A stretch of DNA of 64,000 nucleotides, taken from positions 654,191 to 718,190 of the forward strand of contig NZ_JAAUVI010000001.1 of assembly GCF_021352225.1 (NCBI RefSeq). The letters are read 5' to 3'. Below, in pieces: positions 44,275 to 53,327 of the stretch. Position numbers and translations under genes: made by a program. The notes under the pieces are model-generated. The model was not told the DNA's origin, did not search any database, and saw only the letters and a program-made list of their open reading frames with translations. Within the stretch, counting starts at the first letter, position 1. Every line of letters begins with the position of its first letter. The DNA comes from Methylobacterium sp. C25. Lineage in GTDB: Bacteria; Pseudomonadota; Alphaproteobacteria; Rhizobiales; Beijerinckiaceae.

Positions 44275-44321
44275 TTGACCGTTTTTTTGGGGGGTGCGAG
44301 AAGCTTTGGCTTCTGGGTCAA
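44275..44321 (+). promoter_or_regulatory. Nested hairpin in the metK leader
   Basis: In the 137-base gap before metK, TTGACC (44275-44280) pairs with GGTCAA (44316-44321), enclosing a T7G6 run and an inner perfect hairpin AGAAGC-TTTG-GCTTCT (44299-44314). The structure ends 42 bases before the ATG. It could be an attenuator or sensor in the mRNA leader, or the XRE terminator. It does not match the SAM-I, SAM-II or SAM/SAH riboswitch consensus as I know them. Confidence 0.45.
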
Positions 44322-44363
44322 GCGCCGCGGTGTGTCTGGCGCGCCCGTCATCGGGGGTGCTGC

Positions 44364-45539
44364 ATGCCTCGTTCCGACTTCCTGTTCACGAGTGAGTCCG
44401 TCTCGGAAGGCCACCCCGACAAGGTGAGCGACCGGATCTCGGATACCGTCGTCGACGCCTATCTCGCGGCGATGCCCGAGGCCCGCCTCGGCGTCGAGAC
44501 GCTGACCACCACGAACCGCGTGGTCATCGCCGGCGAGGTCCGCGGCCCCGATTCCGTGACCTTCAAGGACCTGGAAGAGCTCTCCCGCGAGGCCGTGAAG
44601 GACATCGGCTACGAACAGGACGGCTTCCACTGGAAGAACAACGACGTCCAGATCTACCTGCACGCCCAGTCCGCCGACATCGCCCAGGGCGTCGACGCGG
44701 CCGGCAACAAGGACGAGGGCGCAGGCGACCAGGGCATCATGTTCGGCTACGCCTCGGACGAGACCCCGTCCCTGATGCCGGCCCCGATCTACTACGCCCA
44801 CAAGATCCTCAAGGACCTCGCCGACGCGCGGAAAGCCAAGCAGGGCGACGCCGCCAAGCTCGGCCCCGACGCCAAGAGCCAGGTGACGGTGCGCTACGCC
44901 AACGGCCGCCCGGTCGAGGCCACGCAGATCGTGCTCTCCACCCAGCACCTCGACGAGTCCCTCGACTCGGCCGACGTGCGCGCCATCGTCGAGCCCTATA
45001 TCCGCGCGGCCCTGCCGAAGGACTGGATCACCGAAGGCACCGTCTGGCACGTGAACCCGACGGGCAAGTTCGTGATCGGCGGTCCCGACGGCGATGCCGG
45101 CCTCACCGGCAGAAAAATCATCGTCGACACCTACGGTGGCGCGGCCCCGCATGGCGGCGGCGCCTTCTCCGGCAAGGATCCGACCAAGGTCGACCGTTCG
45201 GCGGCCTACGCGGCCCGCTACCTCGCCAAGAACGTCGTCGCGGCCGGCCTCGCCAGCAAGGCGACGATCCAGCTCTCCTACGCGATCGGCGTCTCCAAGC
45301 CGCTCTCGATCTATGTCGACCTGCACGGCACCGGCAACGTCGACGAGGCCAAGCTCGAGGCCGTCCTGAACGACGCCATCGACCTGTCGCCCCGCGGCAT
45401 CCGCACGGCGCTGCAGCTCAACAAGCCGATCTACGCCCGCACCGCGGCCTACGGCCATTTCGGCCGCGAGCCCGACGCCGATGGCGGCTTCTCCTGGGAG
45501 AAGACGGACCTGGCCGACAAGCTGAAGTCGGCCTTCTAA
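44364..45539 (+). CDS. metK: S-adenosylmethionine synthetase
   Basis: Cytoplasmic enzyme of 391 residues making SAM from methionine and ATP. Signatures in order: [20 protein letters not shown] at the N terminus, the ATP motif [12 protein letters not shown] near 117-128, [26 protein letters not shown] near 233-258, and [16 protein letters not shown] near 262-277 with catalytic lysines. It closes the methyl cycle whose other enzymes (metF, metH, ahcY) lie 17-37 kb upstream. No copy of the SahR-type operator lies before it; the leader has a nested hairpin instead. Two large palindromic repeats follow the stop. Confidence 0.97.
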   Translation: MPRSDFLFTSESVSEGHPDKVSDRISDTVVDAYLAAMPEARLGVETLTTTNRVVIAGEVRGPDSVTFKDLEELSREAVKDIGYEQDGFHWKNNDVQIYLHAQSADIAQGVDAAGNKDEGAGDQGIMFGYASDETPSLMPAPIYYAHKILKDLADARKAKQGDAAKLGPDAKSQVTVRYANGRPVEATQIVLSTQHLDESLDSADVRAIVEPYIRAALPKDWITEGTVWHVNPTGKFVIGGPDGDAGLTGRKIIVDTYGGAAPHGGGAFSGKDPTKVDRSAAYAARYLAKNVVAAGLASKATIQLSYAIGVSKPLSIYVDLHGTGNVDEAKLEAVLNDAIDLSPRGIRTALQLNKPIYARTAAYGHFGREPDADGGFSWEKTDLADKLKSAF

Positions 45540-45550
45540 AACCCTCCTCC

Positions 45551-45642
45551 GTCATTGCGAGCAAAGCGAGGCCATCCAGGGCCACACCCGCGAACGCGGC
45601 GTGTCGGCCCTCTGGATGGCTTCGGCTCAGCCTCGCAATGAC
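45551..45642. repeat. Palindromic repeat A (copy 1)
   Basis: A 92-base imperfect inverted repeat. The outer arms GTCATTGCGAG and CTCGCAATGAC are perfect complements; the inner arms GGCCATCCAGGGCC and GGCCCTCTGGATGGC are nearly so. It starts 11 bases after metK. The design is that of dispersed intergenic palindromes of alphaproteobacteria. The only usable trmB start codons lie inside it. A decayed copy is at 46653-46740. Confidence 0.88.
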
Positions 45643-46605
45643 GACGGCGCACAGCCACCGGCACACCACTCCCACCGGCACATCCCACCCAGCCACCTCA
45701 TCCTGAGGTGCGAAGCGCAGCGGGAGCCTCGAAGGAGGCCTCCAGCCAGCCCTGCGATCCCTGGAGCCCTCCTTCGAGGCTCCCGCTTCGCGTCCGCACC
45801 TCAGGATGAGAGCGCGGGTTGGAAGCCAGCCCAAAAACGCGCTTGTCCCGCCCCCGGCTCTGCGCGACACGGGCCTCCCGTCCAGCGCGAGACCAGTCCC
45901 ATTTCCCCCGATCCGTCAGACCGCGCCTTCTTCGGCCGCCGCAAGGGCAAGCGCCTGCGGCCTGCCCAGGAGGACCGCCTCGCCTCGCTCCTGCCGGCGC
46001 TGCGCGTCACGCCCCCCGAGGATGGCAGCCTCCTCGATCCGCCCGCGCTCTTCCCCGCCCCCGTCGACGAGGTCTGGGTCGAGATCGGCTTCGGCGGCGG
46101 CGAGCATCTCGCGGATAACGCTGCGAAAAACCCGCGCGTGGGCATCATCGGTTGCGAGCCCTTCGTGAACGGCGTGGTGAAGCTGCTGCGCGAGATCGAC
46201 GAGCGCGGCCTCGGCAACGTGCGCATCCGCGACGAGGACGCCACCGCGCTCCTCGCGGCCCTGCCCGATGCGAGCGTGGCCCGCCTCTACCTGCTCTATC
46301 CCGATCCCTGGCCGAAGCGCCGCCAGCGCAAGCGCCGCTTCGTCTCGGATGCCTCGCTGGCCGAGATCGCCCGCGTCCTCAAGCCCGGCGGCCTGTTCCG
46401 CTTCGCCTCCGACATCGACGACTATGCCGGCTGGACCCTGGTTCGCGCCGCCCGCTGCCCCGCCCTGCGCTGGACGGCCGAGCGCGCCGAGGACTGGCGC
46501 CAGCCCTTCCCGGGCTGGCCCGGCACCCGCTACGAGGCCAAGGCCATCGCCGCCGGCCGCCGCCCGAGCTACTTCACTTTCGTCCGCGAGCCGAACCCGG
46601 CCTGA
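45616..46605 (+). CDS. trmB: tRNA (guanine-N7-)-methyltransferase TrmB
   Basis: SAM-dependent enzyme that makes m7G46 in tRNA. The conserved part begins at about 45922 with RAFFGRRKGKRLRPAQ, then VWVEIGFGGGEHLADNA (SAM loop), IGCEPFVNGVVKLL, LYLLYPDPWPKRRQRKRRFV (the PDPWPK motif), and ends GTRYEAKAIAAGRRPSYFTF. The start is odd: between 45619 and the conserved domain there is no in-frame ATG, GTG or TTG. The only candidates are ATG 45616 and GTG 45601, both inside palindromic repeat A, which would add about 100 low-quality residues, partly encoded by repeats A and B. A rare start such as ATT 45901, just before SPDPSDRAFFGRR, is an alternative. Function is sure; the start is not. Confidence 0.88.
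   Translation: MASAQPRNDDGAQPPAHHSHRHIPPSHLILRCEAQREPRRRPPASPAIPGALLRGSRFASAPQDESAGWKPAQKRACPAPGSARHGPPVQRETSPISPDPSDRAFFGRRKGKRLRPAQEDRLASLLPALRVTPPEDGSLLDPPALFPAPVDEVWVEIGFGGGEHLADNAAKNPRVGIIGCEPFVNGVVKLLREIDERGLGNVRIRDEDATALLAALPDASVARLYLLYPDPWPKRRQRKRRFVSDASLAEIARVLKPGGLFRFASDIDDYAGWTLVRAARCPALRWTAERAEDWRQPFPGWPGTRYEAKAIAAGRRPSYFTFVREPNPA
45697..45810. repeat. Palindromic repeat B (copy 1)
   Basis: A 114-base inverted repeat with perfect 16-base ends (CTCATCCTGAGGTGCG and CGCACCTCAGGATGAG) and further pairing inwards (GCCTCGAAGGAGG with CCTCCTTCGAGGC). A second copy lies at 46950-47060 on the other side of the trmB core. It can form a very long RNA hairpin and falls within the open trmB frame. 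Confidence 0.9.
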
Positions 46606-46652
46606 TCATGTTCCGGGCGATGACGCGCGACAGCATGCGCCGCATGCCGCCC

Positions 46653-46740
46653 GTCATGGCGAGGCCCCGCCGACGCCATTCAGGGCCACCGGGAAGGTGA
46701 CGCGGGTGCTCACACTGGGTGGCTTCGCAACGCTCGCCAT
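46653..46740. repeat. Decayed copy of repeat A
   Basis: GTCATGGCGAG, GCCATTCAGGGCCAC and, on the other arm, CTGGGTGGCTTCGC and CGCTCGCCAT follow the order of repeat A at 45551-45642, with substitutions and small indels. Similarity is by eye. Confidence 0.55.
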
Positions 46741-46949
46741 CCTGGCCGTGCATCGGCAAACCGAACGCAACCGCGCCGAAACGCGTCCCATCGACGGGAT
46801 TTGGGACGCCCGTCCCACCCGTCCCGACCCGTCCCACGCCGGCCCGCACTCCGCGGACGCTTCTCGCACCGTTCGCCCAAACAAACGTAGCCGCGCCGAT
46901 CGCCGGCCACCCACCCATCAATCCCAGCCGCCCGATCCCACCAATCCCC

Positions 46950-47060
46950 CTCATCCTGAGGTGCGAAGCGTAGCGGAGCCTCGAAGGATCCCTCCAGAAG
47001 CCAGCGAGATCCCTGGAGCCCTCCTTCGAGGCTCCGCTACGCTCCGCACCTCAGGATGAG
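46950..47060. repeat. Palindromic repeat B (copy 2)
   Basis: A 111-base inverted repeat with the same ends as the first copy (CTCATCCTGAGGTGCG and CGCACCTCAGGATGAG). The inner arms read GAAGCGTAGCGGAGCCTCGAAGGA and its complement in shorter blocks. The central loop differs from copy 1. Confidence 0.9.
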
Positions 47061-47092
47061 GTTGTAGGTAGGAAGCCACCACCCCAAGAATC

Positions 47093-47121
47093 TTGACACC
47101 CAACCCATATTATGACATATT
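47093..47121 (+). promoter_or_regulatory. Candidate sigma70 promoter of the HTH gene
   Basis: TTGACA (47093-47098) and CATATT (47116-47121) are spaced by 17 bases. CATAT and ATATG elements around 47106-47130 form short dyads over the -10 region, suggesting autoregulation. Transcription would start about at the ATG 47128, so the mRNA may be leaderless or start from GTG 47140. Confidence 0.6.
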
Positions 47122-47127
47122 TCCTAT

Positions 47128-47634
47128 ATGTGGGGAAGCGTGCTCAGATTGTCGACCGCCCTCCCGGACCCTCTGGGCGAAGCAGTCAGCCCCACACGCC
47201 CGCGAGGCAAGCCGCATGATCCCTCAGCCCTGGCCGAGGTGCGGCGGCTGATCGAGACGAGCGCCCTGTCCTACCGGGCCATCGCGCGGATCACCGGCGT
47301 GCCGCGGGCGACCATCTCGCGCCACGTGCTGGAGGGCGGCTGGATCAGGCCGCAGGGCGGCCCAGGTGCCGACGACCTGCCGCCGCTCAGCGCGGAGGCC
47401 GAGCGCCGGGTCCGGCGCGGCCTCCTGGCGGAGCGGGTTTTGCGCGCGGCCGAGCATCTGGTCGAACAGGTCGAGCTGAACCCGACCGCGACCCCCGCGG
47501 CCTTCGCCCGCGCCGTCCGGGTGCTCGCGCTGGCGCAGCGGCTTGATCGGCCCGGGATGCCGCGCTCGCGGTTGGCGCGGGCGCAAAGGGTAAAGGGGGA
47601 CAAGGGATCACGGAGATCCCGCATTCAGTGCTGA
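47128..47634 (+). CDS. HTH-domain protein of unknown role
   Basis: Protein of 168 residues (164 if GTG 47140, preceded by GGGGA, is the start). Residues about 30-75 form a helix-turn-helix of the resolvase/transposase type (ALAEVRRLIETSALSYRAIARITGVPRATISRHVLEGGW). Residues 85-145 look helical and charged. It could be a regulator or the DNA-binding part of a terminase-like or mobile-element protein; I see no catalytic domain. Codon use is GC-rich like the core genome, unlike the AT-rich cassette that follows. Confidence 0.6.
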   Translation: MWGSVLRLSTALPDPLGEAVSPTRPRGKPHDPSALAEVRRLIETSALSYRAIARITGVPRATISRHVLEGGWIRPQGGPGADDLPPLSAEAERRVRRGLLAERVLRAAEHLVEQVELNPTATPAAFARAVRVLALAQRLDRPGMPRSRLARAQRVKGDKGSRRSRIQC

Positions 47635-47979
47635 TGCTCATTCGCGAGCAGGAGCAAGATTCTCCTCACACAGTCTCAATTAAAAGTCGTTTCCGTCAGC
47701 ATGGCTCGCCCCCGTTGTCGATGTCAAAGAACTGCTGAAATCCTGTATTTAAACAAGTAACAGCCCCGCCTGTATAAATAATATTATTTTATATTGACGA
47801 TCAAAGAACTCTACCTTCGTTAGAAATGTAAAACCTCAAATTAACAAACTTATTATTTGAAAGCAAAGCAAAACTTCGGTGATGAGGCCAGAATGCACGA
47901 CGGGATGTTGTACGTCTGCGCTAACTATGGAACGATCAGACGGAAGACATAATCGAACGCAATATGAGTCAGGCCGCAC
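47635..47979. other. AT-rich leader of the CBASS-like cassette
   Basis: This 345-base gap drops sharply in GC compared with the flanks. It holds the perfect palindrome AAATAATATTATTT (47776-47789) and, five bases on, TTGACG (47794-47799), which could be a -35 element with a weak -10 near 47817-47822. No open frame looks real. It probably carries the cassette promoter and an operator. Confidence 0.55.
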
Positions 47980-48846
47980 ATGGCAAAAACCGTCGACGAC
48001 GCGTTCGTCATATTCGCCAACTGGCTAAGGGCAACAACAACAGAAACAGAAAGAGCAGCCTCTCATCGGAGGAGCATTCAGGGAAGACTTACCACCGATT
48101 TTGACCTAAAGACGATGTTTAGATCGGGGTCCTTCGGACACGATACAGGCGTTAGCGGGTATAGCGACATTGATTATTTTGCCGTTATTCCGGCAGAGAA
48201 GCTGAAACAAAATTCCGGAGCCACACTCCGAGCAGTCAAGGAATCGTTGCAAGGCCGATTTCCTTATACTGAGATATCCGTTCGGAGCCCTGCCGTTATT
48301 ATCCCATTTGGAAATTCACCAAGCGAAAAACACGAAATCGTCCCCGCGGATTATGTTGAGGTAAAGGATGGACATAGAGTATATGACATACCTGACCGAG
48401 AAAATGGTTGGATGAGATCAAGTCCGGCAGCTCATAACAAATGGGTTACCGATGAACACCAAAGACTTGGCAATAAACTTAAACCGCTAATTCGAATGAT
48501 AAAGGCATGGAATTATTATAAAGAAGCGGGCATAAGATCATTTTATCTAGAACTGCGGACGACAGAGTATGCGCGCAGTGAAAGCACGATAATTTATAAA
48601 TGGGATGTCTTAAGGGCGCTGCGCCATATAAAAAATAAAGAACTCGCCGCGATGCAAGACCCGAAAGGCATATCGGGATATATCTATCCCTGCACAGATG
48701 CAGTGAAGCCAAGCGCTATATCGAAGGTCGACACCGCGCTGTCTAGAGCAGAAAAAGCGATAGAATCGGAGAAAAAAGGCAACATCTCCGAGGCCTTCTA
48801 CTGGTGGAACATGTTGTTCGATAATAATTTTCCATCTTACTATTAG
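47980..48846 (+). CDS. CD-NTase (SMODS-type cyclic oligonucleotide synthase), CBASS sensor
   Basis: Nucleotidyltransferase of 288 residues of the cGAS/DncV-like (SMODS) superfamily. The signature FRSGSFGHDTGVSGYSDIDYF puts G50-S51 and the metal-binding Asp63/Asp65 in the GS...D-x-D pattern; Glu119 in HEIVPA is the likely third acidic residue. A helical C-terminal half follows (RLGNKLKPLIRMIKAWN). In CBASS such enzymes sense phage infection and make cyclic di- or trinucleotides. The next gene, 9 bases on, encodes a membrane effector. The gene is AT-rich and uses codons rare in the neighbours (AAA, ATA, TTA), a sign of transfer. The nucleotide product cannot be predicted. Confidence 0.85.
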   Translation: MAKTVDDAFVIFANWLRATTTETERAASHRRSIQGRLTTDFDLKTMFRSGSFGHDTGVSGYSDIDYFAVIPAEKLKQNSGATLRAVKESLQGRFPYTEISVRSPAVIIPFGNSPSEKHEIVPADYVEVKDGHRVYDIPDRENGWMRSSPAAHNKWVTDEHQRLGNKLKPLIRMIKAWNYYKEAGIRSFYLELRTTEYARSESTIIYKWDVLRALRHIKNKELAAMQDPKGISGYIYPCTDAVKPSAISKVDTALSRAEKAIESEKKGNISEAFYWWNMLFDNNFPSYY

Positions 48847-48855
48847 GACGGCATT

Positions 48856-49704
48856 ATGGCTCTAAGCTCCGAAAATCTTGTTGGATATTTGCGCGCCGAA
48901 TTCTCAAAAGCAGCGCGACGCCGGGTCTGGTTATTTTTTGTACAGTTAGCCATCGCCGTCCCAGCGGCCATATCTGTAGTCGTTAGTGATGCCATTCTGA
49001 CGTATATACTTGCGCTGATCGGTGTCGCGCTTCTAATTTTCTGGTGGGCACTTAACGCTTCATATTTGGCCGCTCGCAATGCTGCTCATTCAGCACGTCG
49101 CGCCGCCCTGCTATCGGGTGGATTGGTGGAACAATTTTCTCCCAGTGAGATCATGAGCTTAAAGAGTCGCCTTACTGTCTCTGAGGTCACAGCAAAGTCC
49201 TTTGAAAAAACAGATTATTATGCATCGAAACTTCCAATAGGCGCCTCGCGGCTAGGAGAGCTTCTTGAAGAATCTGCTTTTTATAGTGCGGATCTACAAA
49301 GAGCTAGCGCAACTTGTATGCTTGTAATCATAGTAATTTTTACTGCTATTGCGACCCTTGCGGCTGTTGCCGCCGTACCCTTCTTTCAGCGTGACACAAC
49401 TCTTCTTATCGTCAGAATTGGCTTGGCCGTCTTGGTTTTCGCGATGTCTTCGGATTTGTTGGGTGCTTATGTCGCACACAAGTCAGCTGCGCGCGCTATA
49501 GAAGAAGTTCGAGCTCGTTTGATTACGGCAGATCGAAGTGGTTATCCATTTCCGGATGTTTTGTTGGCTATGATGGATTACAGCTCGGCCGTGGAGAGCG
49601 CGCCCGAAAGTGTCCCGTTTGCTTATAGGTTCACCGAGAAGGACCTAAATCAAAGATGGGCCGAGTACCAAAACGATCGCGAAGCTGCCCGGGCCGCCGC
49701 GTAG
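48856..49704 (+). CDS. Four-helix membrane effector (S-4TM type) of CBASS
   Basis: Membrane protein of 282 residues with two helix pairs separated by a soluble middle: VWLFFVQLAIAVPAAISVVV (about 24-43) and ILTYILALIGVALLIFWWAL (47-66), then LVIIVIFTAIATLAAVAAVPFF (about 156-177) and IVRIGLAVLVFAMSSDLLGAY (184-205). The C-terminal tail (LITADRSGYPFPDVLLAMMDY) is soluble. This 2TM-soluble-2TM layout next to a CD-NTase matches the S-4TM effector family, thought to open membrane pores when a cyclic nucleotide binds. It starts 9 bases after the CD-NTase stop. GC is intermediate to low compared with the flanks. Confidence 0.8.
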   Translation: MALSSENLVGYLRAEFSKAARRRVWLFFVQLAIAVPAAISVVVSDAILTYILALIGVALLIFWWALNASYLAARNAAHSARRAALLSGGLVEQFSPSEIMSLKSRLTVSEVTAKSFEKTDYYASKLPIGASRLGELLEESAFYSADLQRASATCMLVIIVIFTAIATLAAVAAVPFFQRDTTLLIVRIGLAVLVFAMSSDLLGAYVAHKSAARAIEEVRARLITADRSGYPFPDVLLAMMDYSSAVESAPESVPFAYRFTEKDLNQRWAEYQNDREAARAAA

Positions 49705-49935
49705 GCCTTTTTGGTCCCGCGTGGATCGGCGCGGGCGCATCAACCCTGGCATGACCGACGGTCTGGAAAACCTCCGCATCGCCCCCTCTCCTGCCTCACG
49801 GATGCCGCACAGTCGGTGCCATACGGCGAAGGCTGAGCTTGCAAGTCGCGCTGTCCCTCGGCCATGTCAGCTTGGCCATAAGCGCGCGGGAGCGTCGGCT
49901 GACGCGTCGGGCGCCGGAGAGGGGATCCCAGGGTC

Positions 49936-50646
49936 ATGATGTGGGACGATGGGAATGCCGGGATCGGCGAGAGCGACGAGGCCACCCTGCTAGCTCGCCG
50001 GCCAGGGCTGGTGAGTCGCCGGGCGTTTCTCGGCGGCACGGCTTTGGGTCTCGGGGCGCTCGGGCTCGCCGGGTGCTCGGGGACCGATGCCCTGCTGCTC
50101 GCCGAGGCGCGCCAGAATTACGGGCCGATGCCGGACGAGAAGTTCGCGATTCCGGCCGTCGACATCAGCAAGGTCGATCCGAAATATTATCGGCGGGTCG
50201 TGCAATACGAGTCGAAGGAAGCGCCGGGCACGATCATCGTCGATCCGGGCAAGTTCTACGTCTACCGCATCGAGGGCGACGGCACGGCCACGCGCTACGG
50301 CGCCAATGTCGGCCGGGACGGGTTCCTGTGGCACGGGGACGCCTATGTCGGCCGCAAGTCCGAATGGGCGACCTGGACGCCGCCGAAGGAGATGATCAAG
50401 CGCCAGCCCGAGGCCGCCAAATACGCCCGCGGCATGCCGGGCGGGCTCGACAATCCGCTCGGCGCCCGCACGCTGCATCTCTACCAGAACGGCGCCTATA
50501 CGCTCTACACGATCTACGCGAGCAGTGCGCCCGAGACGATCGGCAGCGGCATCACCAGCGGCTGCGTCGGCCTGCTGAGCCAGGACATGATCCACCTCTA
50601 TGCCCGCACGCCGGTGAAGACGAAGGTGGTGGTGCTGCCGGCTTGA
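49936..50646 (+). CDS. L,D-transpeptidase (YkuD/ErfK family), Tat-like lipoprotein
   Basis: Periplasmic enzyme of 236 residues that cross-links or anchors peptidoglycan peptides. The N terminus has a twin-arginine-like SRRAFLGG (28-34), a hydrophobic stretch and the lipobox GLAGC (Cys47). The YkuD domain starts near 96 (GTIIVDPGKFYVYRIEGDG), includes GLDNPLGARTLHLYQNG near 170-185 and ends with the nucleophile in GSGITSGCVGLL (Cys210). The usual His before Cys is Ser here, a frequent variant in alphaproteobacterial members. ATG 49936 or 49939 may start it. It marks the return to high GC after the CBASS-like cassette. Confidence 0.88.
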   Translation: MMWDDGNAGIGESDEATLLARRPGLVSRRAFLGGTALGLGALGLAGCSGTDALLLAEARQNYGPMPDEKFAIPAVDISKVDPKYYRRVVQYESKEAPGTIIVDPGKFYVYRIEGDGTATRYGANVGRDGFLWHGDAYVGRKSEWATWTPPKEMIKRQPEAAKYARGMPGGLDNPLGARTLHLYQNGAYTLYTIYASSAPETIGSGITSGCVGLLSQDMIHLYARTPVKTKVVVLPA

Positions 50647-50708
50647 GGCAGCCACGAACCGCATTGCCTACGAGCAGCGGCTGACCGGAGACCGGAACGG
50701 CGAAGGGC

Positions 50709-50918
50709 CTAAATCGCCATCCGCTGGACTTCGCCGCCCTGTTCGTCCCGGATGACGAGCGTCCAGCCGCTCGCGTCGATCAACTCGCCGCTCTCGTGCA
50801 TGTCCTGGATGCCAAACCGGGCCTCCGTGACGACCTGGTCGAGATCACGGGCCATCACGCCCTGCGCGTCGCGGAGGGATTCGCAGCCACTCTGAAGGTC
50901 GAAGTAATAGCGCGGCAC
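50709..50918 (-). CDS. DUF6894-type small protein
   Basis: Protein of 69 residues when started at GTG 50918, which yields the family's usual opening PRYYFDLQSG. The middle (RDAQGVMARDLDQVVTEA) and end (GWTLVIRDEQGGEVQRMAI) match the pattern of the paralogue at 57073-57303. These short proteins are abundant in Methylobacterium and Bradyrhizobium; their function is unknown. The frame is open to 50954. Confidence 0.72.
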   Translation of the reverse strand: MPRYYFDLQSGCESLRDAQGVMARDLDQVVTEARFGIQDMHESGELIDASGWTLVIRDEQGGEVQRMAI

Positions 50919-51104
50919 GGGCTCGTCCTCCGCGGCTCGTTGGGCGGCGAACATTTCACTGCACGGTGCGTATGCACGTCATCCAACCTCAGGTGCGGAT
51001 TGTTACGGACTTTGACACATCGCGACCATAAACTTTATCAGTATTCACAGCTTGATTTCTTGCCAAGCTGAGTACTCACCACCGTTTTGCTGAGGAGTGC
51101 TGAT

Positions 51105-51245
51105 ATGGCGGCCCAACAGGATCGGAGCCTGAAGCAAAGCTCCCTCGCACCCAGCGAGGACTCGGAGGCACGACTCCGTGCGCAGATCCGCGAGATCTTG
51201 AGAAATCTCGTGCGCGCCATCAACGAGAAGGCTCGTCACGGATAG
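51105..51245 (+). CDS. Short predicted protein (46 residues)
   Basis: ATG 51105 is preceded by an excellent ribosome-binding site, GAGGAG (51092-51097), seven bases away. The product begins MAAQQDRSLKQSS and ends in an amphipathic, basic helix (EARLRAQIREILRNLVRAINE). Nothing resembles a known domain. The strong start site is the main evidence. Confidence 0.5.
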   Translation: MAAQQDRSLKQSSLAPSEDSEARLRAQIREILRNLVRAINEKARHG

Positions 51246-51352
51246 GCCCTTGGCCGGCTAGCTCGGCTTGACGACGAGACGGACCATCGCGGTCGCCGAA
51301 GCCGTTTTCAGCGCGGGGCTTCGTTTCCGCCACCGACCGAGGCGGCTGTCGA

Positions 51353-53119
<1,767 letters not shown>

Positions 53120-53327
53120 CGCGATCGCAAATCCCGATTCGATCGATACACGCCGTCGCTGAAGCGGAACGATCCCAAACGCAAGGGGCTCCCGGAACGC
53201 AACGCGAAGCGTCGCCTTCTGTTGCGGCAGGCGGCCGTTTTTCCGCTTATGAGCGGGCGAACCTGAACCCGAGTTGAGCGCCCCGAATCCCCCGACAGGA
53301 GCCGGCAATGCAAGAGCGCTGCCGGGA

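Larger units (their letters stand above)
46606..47127. other. Gene-free gap after trmB carrying repeat copies
   Basis: This 522-base stretch holds a decayed copy of repeat A (46653-46740), an intact copy of repeat B (46950-47060) and a promoter candidate at its right end. The open frames across it have poor coding character and none resembles a known protein. Confidence 0.6.

Noticed and set aside
44227..44363. SAM or SAH riboswitch before metK
   Set aside because: A nested hairpin is present, but the core bases of SAM-I, SAM-II and SAM/SAH motifs are not seen.
46268..47059. Long open frame after trmB
   Set aside because: It overlaps trmB in another frame and then runs through the repeat copies; Pro/Arg/Thr-rich with no domain.
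47128..49704. Prophage or integrative element
   Set aside because: No integrase, transposase, terminase or direct repeats at the edges are visible. Only the two AT-rich genes look foreign.
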